DNA from: an uncultured Parvibacter sp.
GTDB lineage: Bacteria > Actinomycetota > Coriobacteriia > Coriobacteriales > Eggerthellaceae
Direction of reading: 5' to 3'
Length of the DNA: 11,527 bases
NCBI GenBank assembly: GCA_910587945.1
Contig: CAJUNI010000070.1
Location: 1 to 11,527, forward strand
Shown: positions 4,686-10,331 of the stretch, piece by piece
How positions within the stretch are numbered: position 1 is the stretch's first letter
Layout of the letters: the number at the start of each line of letters is the position of its first letter
Program-made: the position numbers and the translations under genes
The notes under the pieces: model-generated
Databases searched by the model: none
What the model saw: only the letters and a program-made list of their open reading frames with translations
What the model was told of the DNA's origin: nothing

Positions 4686-7106
4686 CTAAGCCTCCTTCAC
4701 GATGACGTCTTGCGGATTCGGCGTAATTTCGCCTTCGTATTTGCGAATGTCGCACCAAGAATCCCAATAGCAGTCAGTAGATCCTGTCAGGGAGCTCATC
4801 GACTCCACGTAGGGGTTGGGATGATGTCCCTGGGCCAACCAGTCCGCAAACCACTTGTCCTCCAAGGGACCTTGGGAATCCTGACCAGCGCACTGAGCCG
4901 TAATTTCTGCATAGGTGCCTTCTTCGAACTGACGACGACGCCAGCCGAACCACACATGAACGGTGCCATCGGGCACACTCTCGTCCAGCACCAAGCGCGT
5001 AATAACATGACCGCGCTCGTTGTACACCTCAACCATGTCATCATCAGCCAGTCCCAGACGCTCGGCCTGAGCTGGGTTCAAGCGGGTAGCCGGCGTGCCA
5101 CCAGAAAGCTTCACGGTAATGGGATCATCGGTGAAGCTGGATTGCATGAAGAAGCGCTGACGACCGGTAAACAGTTGATAGGGATACTCCGTCGACTTAC
5201 CAATCTTGTTGGGCTCGATCACCTTGGTAGTAGCCATGCCCAGATCAGCGAGCTTCTCGGAGTACATGATTTCCATGCGGCCGGTTTCGTTATCCATTAC
5301 CTCATCAGGCTTGAGATAGGGGGTGTACTTAGGTTCTGGCGGCGCCGCAGCGCGAATCATCTTCTCCTGCTTCAGACGCTCGTAGGTCACCGGCGGCTGA
5401 ATGGCGGCCACCAACGGATAGTTAGTCTGCAGGCGAATATCAATGTACTCCGGACCCGTCATGGTGAAGTAGTCGCCCAAGCCCACACGCTTGGCCAGTT
5501 CGCTGAACACCCAGACAGGCTCATGGCCATCTACCTGGGGCTCAATGGCGGGCTCCTGCAAGATGATGTGGTTGTAGCACGCGCCCGTGATCAGGTCTTC
5601 GCGCTCAAAAGACATCAAGTCCGGCAATACATAGTCGGCAATCTCGCCGGTATCCGTGAGCCACACGTCGTAGTCAACCACGAGTTCCATGTCTTGCACC
5701 ACGTCAAGCCAACGCTGGCGATCAGGCTGCTGATGCACCGGATTACCCGAGCACACGATGAGTGCCTTGTAGGGGCTGTCGGGCGCCTCGGCCTGAGCAA
5801 ACCACTCAGCCATACGAACCGGCACGGACTTCACGCCGGCCACACCATCAGGGCAGCTAATGGGCAGGTCGTTGAAGACCAAGGGCCAGCTTTGCAGCTG
5901 CAGAGCCTCAAACACACCGGAGCCCGGCTTACCCAAGCGACCCGTCAGCGCGCCCAACAACAGGAACTGGCGATAGGTCTCATTGGAATTGCGATAGCGC
6001 AGGCCATAGCCCGAAAGAATGAATGCGTTTTCCGCTTCCACCCAGTCACGGGTCAAGCGCTCGGCATCTTCCACCGAAATGCCGCACTTCTCAGCTGCCA
6101 GTTCAAAAGTGTATTCGGCAGCATCATCCTTGAGCTTTTGCAGGGCTGTGGTGTAGCTGCGACCATCAATCTCATGAGTACCAAACATCGGAATGTCGGC
6201 CCCATCGGGATACTCGCCGCGCTTGGGCGCCACCGGAACGGCCGCTTCAGACGCCGCATCCCATACCAAGAAATTGCCCTCGGCATCCCGCGCCAACTGG
6301 CCGGTCTCGTCATCCACCAAGTAAGCGGCAATGGAGCGATTGAGCAGATACTCGCTGGCCTGGAGGTTGTTCTGCAAAATGTAGTTCACCATAGCCATGG
6401 CCAAGTAGCCGTCACTGGCGGGCTTCATGGCCACAAACTCATCGGCGAAGCCGGCGGTGCCATCAAAGATGAGACCTAGGTCCACAATGCGCGCTCCTGC
6501 TTCACGGGCTCGCACCAGATTCTGAGCGCAGCGCATTTGGTTCTCGATAGGATTGCAGCCCCATACATAGATGAGGTCGGTGCCCACCATGATGCGCGGG
6601 TCAATAACTGTACGGGGGAACTCGCTGCCGGCGTTATAGAACTCGGCGTAGAACGGGCCATTATCAAGGCCGATGGAACCCAGAGGAACCGTCACGCCAA
6701 AAGTGTTGGCGAAGCGGAACGGCATCAAATTCTCGAAGCTGTACTGGGCCGGCACACCTGCACCCAGATTCCAAAGCACCACCGATGAGGCCCCATAGTT
6801 ATCACGAATGGAACAAAGCTTTTCGCCAATCTCATCGAGCGCTTGATCCCAGCTGATCTCTTCGAACTGACCGCTACCACGCTCGCCCACCCGCTTCAGC
6901 GGCTTCTGAAGACGCTTAGGATCGTAGGGTTGGCGGCCAGCAAGACACCCTTTCTGGCAAATGTGCCCGTCAGGTTCCTCTGGCGCCGAGTAGACAATGC
7001 GCTCCATGCGTTCAATCTTGCCATCCTTCACGATGGTTTTGAGCGCACAGTAGTCGTGGTCGCCCCATCCGGGGCAGGCAGTGTAGACAAACGACTCCTC
7101 TGACAT
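4686..7106 (-). CDS. molybdopterin oxidoreductase, catalytic subunit (DMSO reductase family)
   Basis: An 806-residue protein. The ATG at 7106 has AGGAG 7 nt upstream; a frame-extending start at 7211 adds 35 residues of unconvincing sequence. The N-terminal Fe-S region has C11, C20 (followed by the usual LKTIVKDGKI strand) and C50 (ICQKG), but D16 stands where a middle Cys is expected. WDQALDEIGEKL (86-97), SGNP (453-456), a DYVLPD segment (491-496) and the C-terminal molybdopterin-dinucleotide domain from about 642 are typical of the family. By comparison with acetylene hydratase, the metal ligand position falls at S144 (LGSIGLDNG), so a serine-ligated Mo is inferred. There is no Tat motif and no membrane-anchor gene: likely a soluble cytoplasmic enzyme. 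The layout resembles pyrogallol transhydroxylase and catechol dehydroxylases. Substrate unknown; a phenolic or other dietary acceptor is a guess. The gene is divergent from the double-MarR regulator. Confidence 0.92.
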   Translation of the reverse strand: MSEESFVYTACPGWGDHDYCALKTIVKDGKIERMERIVYSAPEEPDGHICQKGCLAGRQPYDPKRLQKPLKRVGERGSGQFEEISWDQALDEIGEKLCSIRDNYGASSVVLWNLGAGVPAQYSFENLMPFRFANTFGVTVPLGSIGLDNGPFYAEFYNAGSEFPRTVIDPRIMVGTDLIYVWGCNPIENQMRCAQNLVRAREAGARIVDLGLIFDGTAGFADEFVAMKPASDGYLAMAMVNYILQNNLQASEYLLNRSIAAYLVDDETGQLARDAEGNFLVWDAASEAAVPVAPKRGEYPDGADIPMFGTHEIDGRSYTTALQKLKDDAAEYTFELAAEKCGISVEDAERLTRDWVEAENAFILSGYGLRYRNSNETYRQFLLLGALTGRLGKPGSGVFEALQLQSWPLVFNDLPISCPDGVAGVKSVPVRMAEWFAQAEAPDSPYKALIVCSGNPVHQQPDRQRWLDVVQDMELVVDYDVWLTDTGEIADYVLPDLMSFEREDLITGACYNHIILQEPAIEPQVDGHEPVWVFSELAKRVGLGDYFTMTGPEYIDIRLQTNYPLVAAIQPPVTYERLKQEKMIRAAAPPEPKYTPYLKPDEVMDNETGRMEIMYSEKLADLGMATTKVIEPNKIGKSTEYPYQLFTGRQRFFMQSSFTDDPITVKLSGGTPATRLNPAQAERLGLADDDMVEVYNERGHVITRLVLDESVPDGTVHVWFGWRRRQFEEGTYAEITAQCAGQDSQGPLEDKWFADWLAQGHHPNPYVESMSSLTGSTDCYWDSWCDIRKYEGEITPNPQDVIVKEA

Positions 7107-7216
7107 TACAGCTCCTCTCCAATCCTCTTGTGTCTTCCGAACCCGACTCAAGCGACGGGCGTAGAAGTTCCATGATTGAAGCATAGCGAGCCCCTTGAGG
7201 CTGTAAAGCATTCTCC

Positions 7217-7254
7217 ATTGACAATTTTATAAGTTAACAATATTGTGATTGAAA
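7217..7254 (-). promoter_or_regulatory. candidate molybdoenzyme operon promoter with operator
   Basis: On the minus strand TATAAA (7231-7226) is a good -10 with a weak -35, TTTCAA (7254-7249), 17 bp upstream. It sits inside an imperfect 25-bp palindrome (7217-7241, 8 of 12 pairs matching: ATTG..AA.TT on each side), the size and style of a MarR operator. A regulator bound here would cover both divergent promoters. The leader to the ATG at 7106 would be about 110 nt. Confidence 0.45.
7218..7246 (+). promoter_or_regulatory. promoter of the double-MarR regulator gene
   Basis: Perfect TTGACA (7218-7223), a 17-bp AT-rich spacer, then TATTGT (7241-7246). The -10 is the right half of a perfect 10-bp palindrome, ACAATATTGT (7237-7246), and the spacer carries the larger palindrome at 7217-7241. 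This layout is expected for an autorepressed regulator gene. The leader to the ATG at 7381 is about 128 nt. Confidence 0.65.
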
Positions 7255-7380
7255 TACTTAGAGATAGAGGCAGTGCAGGGGAAGTAGGGGAAGACGAGCG
7301 AAGCTCACAGCGCGAGCGCGTCTCTGCAAGCAAACTTACTAAGGCGCAGGCTGGCCAGCTCTACCGTTGAGGAGGATCTG

Positions 7381-8334
7381 ATGAGTGATGTATGCGCAAC
7401 TACATCGAACACCCAAGACATCCATCGCCTCCGCTTGGAAGATCAGGCCAATCCGGAGCACTTCGATGCCCTCGAGCATGAATCCGACTACCTCACGGTC
7501 ATGAACCTGCTCTTTCGCTCTATCAGCCATGTACTCACGGAGCACTGCGGGCTTACCACCTTGCAATATCGCATGTTGCTTCGCCTGCTCAGTGCACCGG
7601 GCCAAAGCCTGCGCACCACCGACCTTGCCGCCAACCTCTACGTAGGGCCCAGTACCATCTCAGCTGCGGTGCCGCACCTGGTAGACCAGCACCTGGTGAT
7701 TCGCACCGAAGATCCCAACGACATGCGCGTCGTATCGCTCTCACTTACCTCAGCCGGCTGCGCTGAAATCGAAAAGGCTGACCTGTGCGTAGGCGAGTTT
7801 TTGCAATGCTATTGGGCAAATCTCACGCCCGAGCAGCGAGAGGCCGCTTTCGCGAGCTCCACTTCTGCCGTCACGCTACACAACGCGCGGCGCGTGGAAA
7901 ACGGCACGTTTCGCCTGGATACCGCCTTCTTCGACACCGTCATGATTTCACGCACCTTAACCGCAGCAAAGCTGGCAGAGTACAACCTCAAAACACCGGA
8001 ATATCGCGTTTTGATAGCCCTGCGTGTCTTAGGCCCCGGCGTCACCGCCTCTCAGGTGGCCAAGTATCTATTCCTCAAAAGTAGCGATGTCACCGCCCCG
8101 ATCAAAGCTCTTGAGCTTCGCGGCCTTCTCTCAAAAGAGCGCAATGACGACAACCGCCGCACGAAATCCTTGAAGCTCACCCAAAGCGGTTGGGATCTGG
8201 TGGAACAGTTGGCGCCCATTGTCTACGACGCTCTCCTTGAAACCTGCCACAGTAATGAAGAGGTCGTCGATATCCATTTGGCCGCTGCCCATGAAGTAGT
8301 GGGTCGCGAACGCGGAGCTGCCGTTTTCGCCTAG
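7381..8334 (+). CDS. transcriptional regulator with two tandem MarR domains
   Basis: A 317-residue protein, about twice the usual 140-150 for MarR. GAGGAGG lies 6 nt before the ATG. The first winged helix spans about 58-125 (YRMLLRLL, recognition helix VGPSTISAAVPHLVDQHLV, wing DPNDMR ahead of VSLSLT). The second spans about 203-267 (YRVLIALRVL, helix LKSSDVTAPIKALELRGLL, wing DDNRR ahead of KSLKLT). Helices around 35-55 and 180-200 would form the two halves of the dimer interface, so one chain may fold as an intramolecular dimer with two different half-site readers. MarR proteins typically release DNA when a phenolic or similar small ligand binds, or upon oxidation. It is divergent from the molybdoenzyme operon across 274 bp holding palindromes, so it most likely controls that operon and itself. 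Ligand unknown. Confidence 0.88.
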   Translation: MSDVCATTSNTQDIHRLRLEDQANPEHFDALEHESDYLTVMNLLFRSISHVLTEHCGLTTLQYRMLLRLLSAPGQSLRTTDLAANLYVGPSTISAAVPHLVDQHLVIRTEDPNDMRVVSLSLTSAGCAEIEKADLCVGEFLQCYWANLTPEQREAAFASSTSAVTLHNARRVENGTFRLDTAFFDTVMISRTLTAAKLAEYNLKTPEYRVLIALRVLGPGVTASQVAKYLFLKSSDVTAPIKALELRGLLSKERNDDNRRTKSLKLTQSGWDLVEQLAPIVYDALLETCHSNEEVVDIHLAAAHEVVGRERGAAVFA

Positions 8335-8466
8335 CGAACCCCCTTGGAGTCATGCCAGCGCAGTACGCGCGGACAGGAAGCCACCGATCGTAGTGGCCCG
8401 CAAAGTGAATTCCCTGCCCAGCTGAGCCGACGCCTTCGACCCACCAAGTGCGAGCATCGCTCCCCG

Positions 8467-9072
8467 CTACAGGAAGTCCACTACCCCACAATGGGTGTGA
8501 TAGATAGCACCCTGCAACGCTAGCGTGCCCTCGGCCTCCAGGCGTGCAAGCTCTGGGCTTTGCCTCAGCGCCGCAAGGGCCGCCTGGGTATTGCGCACGC
8601 TTGCTTCAAAGGGATCAGAGACATCGCCTAGCGCCTCGGCGATAACCTTCGTGATGGCGCCGACCGGTCCCGCTTCCCCATCAAGGGCTGCCTTAATGGC
8701 GCCGCAATGGGTATGGCCCAACACCAATAGCAAACGCGTGTGCAGGTGCTCGCAAGCATAGACCGCACTGGCAAGCTCAATTGGCCCCACCACATTGCCA
8801 GCCACGCGAATCACGAAGAGCTCGCCAAGCCCCGCCATAAAGATATGTTCCGGGACCACCCGTGAATCAGCACAGGCGATAACTGTTGCAAACGGTTGCT
8901 GCCCCCGTTCGAAGAGATCGCGAATGCGCTCGGGCGATAAATCCCGCTTGTGATCCAGCGCTTCCACATAGGAGCGATTGCCCACCCGAAGTCGAGCCAG
9001 AGCCTCTTCGGCAGACACCTGGGAATCTGCATTAAAGTCGTCGGCTGTGTAATTCATCCGCTGTTCGCTCAC
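8467..9072 (-). CDS. beta-carbonic anhydrase
   Basis: A 201-residue zinc enzyme interconverting CO2 and bicarbonate. Zinc ligands are C67, H120 and C123, with the catalytic Asp/Arg pair D69 and R71 in CADSR, all in their usual places; GNVVGP (92-97) is also typical. Length matches the family. The GTG at 9072 is chosen because AAGGAG lies 6 nt upstream; an ATG at 9057 is possible but has no ribosome site. There is no signal peptide, so it is cytoplasmic and may supply bicarbonate for carboxylations or help pH balance. It converges with the double-MarR gene across 132 bp without a clear terminator and is divergent from the LytTR gene. A link to the molybdoenzyme is not evident from the layout. 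Confidence 0.93.
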   Translation of the reverse strand: MSEQRMNYTADDFNADSQVSAEEALARLRVGNRSYVEALDHKRDLSPERIRDLFERGQQPFATVIACADSRVVPEHIFMAGLGELFVIRVAGNVVGPIELASAVYACEHLHTRLLLVLGHTHCGAIKAALDGEAGPVGAITKVIAEALGDVSDPFEASVRNTQAALAALRQSPELARLEAEGTLALQGAIYHTHCGVVDFL

Positions 9073-9095
9073 TGGTTACTCCTTCGCAGTGCATA

Positions 9096-9116
9096 CTCCG
9101 TCGCCGCTGGACGGAG
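9096..9116. repeat. 7-bp inverted repeat in carbonic anhydrase leader
   Basis: CTCCGTC (9096-9102) pairs with GACGGAG (9110-9116) around a 7-nt loop. It lies 24-44 nt upstream of the GTG of the carbonic anhydrase gene. It is not followed by T residues on either strand, so it is not a standard terminator; it may be an operator or a leader hairpin. Confidence 0.4.
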
Positions 9117-9155
9117 GCGTCGTGGGGCACGTCAGCACTTCCCCGCCCCTCAATG

Positions 9156-9187
9156 TGCAACTGAGTCGCGCCATTTTGCAACTCGGT
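9156..9187 (+). promoter_or_regulatory. paired direct repeats, likely LytTR binding site
   Basis: TGCAACTgaGT (9156-9166) is repeated as TGCAACTcgGT (9177-9187), 9 of 11 bases identical and exactly 21 bp apart. LytTR regulators such as AgrA bind two 9-bp direct repeats separated by 12 bp, a 21-bp period. On the complementary strand each repeat reads AGTTGCA, sharing the GTT core of the known consensus. The pair ends about 10 bp before the candidate -35 of the LytTR gene, where an activator would sit. Confidence 0.6.
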
Positions 9188-9197
9188 TTCGATGCTC

Positions 9198-9226
9198 TTG
9201 AGCGTACAACCGAAGCGCTCCATACT
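9198..9226 (+). promoter_or_regulatory. candidate promoter of LytTR/DUF3021 operon
   Basis: TTGAGC (9198-9203), 17-bp spacer, CATACT (9221-9226), each four of six matches to consensus. A weak promoter of this kind is what an activator-dependent gene would have. Transcription would start near 9233, just before the ribosome site GGGAGG. Confidence 0.45.
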
Positions 9227-9249
9227 CCACTTCAGAAGGGAGGAACGTT

Positions 9250-9687
9250 ATGAAACTAACGGTAGAACAAGATGCAGCACTCGACGATATCGAAGTCCAT
9301 ATTCGTTGTCCCCGCATTGATAGCCGCGTCCAGAGAATCATTGGGGCAGCCGAAATGGAGGGCCACAAGTTTGCCGCTTTTGTCGATGGATACCTACGAC
9401 TCATTAACCCCGCCGACGTGCTTTATGCGGAAACCGTAGATGGCAAGACATTCCTATACACCACCAGTGCGGTGCTGGAATCCAGCCTCAGCTTAAGCGA
9501 TATCGAAAGCGACTCTACGACATCGGAGTTTGTGCGCGCCAATCGCACGACTCTGGTGAATCTCAGCCATGTTGTGGGCCTGCGACCCTATCTGGGGGCT
9601 CGACTCGAGATGGTGTTAGACAACGACGAACATCTCATTGCGTCCCGCCAGTTTGCGCCACTCATTAAAAAGCACATTGGTTTGTAA
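9250..9687 (+). CDS. LytTR-domain transcriptional regulator
   Basis: A 145-residue DNA-binding protein with AGGGAGG 7 nt before the ATG. Residues 1-35 form the short acidic lead (KLTVEQDAALDDIEVHIRCP) typical of LytTR proteins paired with DUF3021, in place of a phosphoacceptor domain. Residues about 40-143 are the LytTR domain, with the hallmark FVRANRTTLVNLSHV at 94-108 and SRQFAPLIKKHIGL at the C-terminus. LytTR domains bind DNA through loops onto direct repeats. With no receiver domain it cannot be a conventional response regulator; control probably comes from the membrane protein encoded 18 nt downstream, as in the streptococcal HdrRM and BrsRM LytTR/membrane-inhibitor pairs. The upstream direct repeats suggest self-activation. 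Confidence 0.9.
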   Translation: MKLTVEQDAALDDIEVHIRCPRIDSRVQRIIGAAEMEGHKFAAFVDGYLRLINPADVLYAETVDGKTFLYTTSAVLESSLSLSDIESDSTTSEFVRANRTTLVNLSHVVGLRPYLGARLEMVLDNDEHLIASRQFAPLIKKHIGL

Positions 9688-9705
9688 TCAAAGAAAGGAG
9701 CTCCT

Positions 9706-10137
9706 ATGAAATCCATCACCAAGACTATTGCGCTCTCTACCTGCCTAATCTTCACCCTGTTTATGCTCTTGAGCACCGTGGTGGCTCTTCCCTTTACAGG
9801 ACTCACCTATGGACTATCCATCACTCTCTGCCTCTTTGTTGCCGCCCTTGCGTTTTCGCTGTTGCGCGCCCTCTGGTTTACCGATCGGCTCATCCGCAAT
9901 CTGACCTACCCCGGACGCATTCTTGGCTTTGGGGTGACAGCCTTCGTTGCTCTTGCCGCCATCGCTTGGATCGGCCGTTGGTTCCCCGTCGATAATTTGG
10001 GCGCATGGGTCACCTTCACAACGATCTATCTTGTGACCCTCCTTGGGTTCTGCATTGGCTACCAGATTTATTTCAAGCGCACCGTCGGTAGCTTCGATGC
10101 TGCCCTGCGCAGTTACCACGAACGCCAAGGCCGCTAA
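9706..10137 (+). CDS. DUF3021-type membrane protein, partner of LytTR regulator
   Basis: A 143-residue integral membrane protein. AAAGGAG precedes the ATG, 18 nt after the LytTR stop, so the two are co-transcribed. Four hydrophobic segments are seen at about 7-29, 35-58, 72-91 and 98-121, followed by a short charged cytoplasmic tail (KRTVGSFDAALRSYHERQ). Size, topology and gene order match DUF3021 proteins. By analogy with other LytTR membrane partners it probably holds the regulator inactive at the membrane until a signal arrives. The signal is unknown. The exporter downstream has its own -10 palindrome and leader, so it is probably a separate transcript but could be a target. Confidence 0.82.
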   Translation: MKSITKTIALSTCLIFTLFMLLSTVVALPFTGLTYGLSITLCLFVAALAFSLLRALWFTDRLIRNLTYPGRILGFGVTAFVALAAIAWIGRWFPVDNLGAWVTFTTIYLVTLLGFCIGYQIYFKRTVGSFDAALRSYHERQGR

Positions 10138-10210
10138 ACGAGAGCGCCAACGGAGCTACGCTGTTCTGGGGAAACACTCAAGCTACAGCCCCTCAACCTC
10201 CGCTTTTGTT

Positions 10211-10225
10211 GCGCTATACTAGCGC
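10211..10225 (+). promoter_or_regulatory. palindrome overlapping -10 of exporter promoter
   Basis: GCGCTA-TAC-TAGCGC is a perfect inverted repeat. It contains TATACT (10215-10220), a good -10 box; the -35 17 bp upstream is poor. A repressor on this site would block the promoter. The leader to the ATG at 10331 would be about 105 nt. Confidence 0.5.
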
Positions 10226-10288
10226 CTTGCAGAACGCGGTTACGGCCACTGGGCGCGTAATATCTACGCTGCCCGAGGCTGCTTATGC

Positions 10289-10331
10289 TGGAAGCCGCCG
10301 CGGTTCGCTTTAGGTATCAAGGAGGCTTCCA
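10289..10331 (+). promoter_or_regulatory. hairpin covering the exporter's ribosome site
   Basis: Bases 10290-10299 (GGAAGCCGCC) pair with 10321-10330 (GGAGGCTTCC) with one G-A mismatch, and 10289 can pair with the A of the start codon. The stem buries nearly all of the ribosome site AAGGAGG (10319-10325) next to the ATG at 10331. A short competing pairing, GGCT (10277-10280) with AGCC (10293-10296), could free it. An alternative upstream ATG at 10285 with GAGG 6 nt before it would, if translated, open the stem. Confidence 0.45.

Noticed and set aside
4710..6479. 589-residue open frame on the plus strand opposite the molybdoenzyme gene
   Set aside because: It is the antisense shadow of a well-supported gene, with no recognised domain and a composition typical of reversed coding sequence.
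7107..7211. 35-residue N-terminal extension of the molybdoenzyme
   Set aside because: The start at 7106 has AGGAG at proper spacing and begins right before the Fe-S motif; the extension has no Tat signature despite an Arg pair.
8380..8397. 5-bp inverted repeat between the converging MarR and carbonic anhydrase genes
   Set aside because: The stem is short and no T tract follows on either strand, so I do not call it a terminator.
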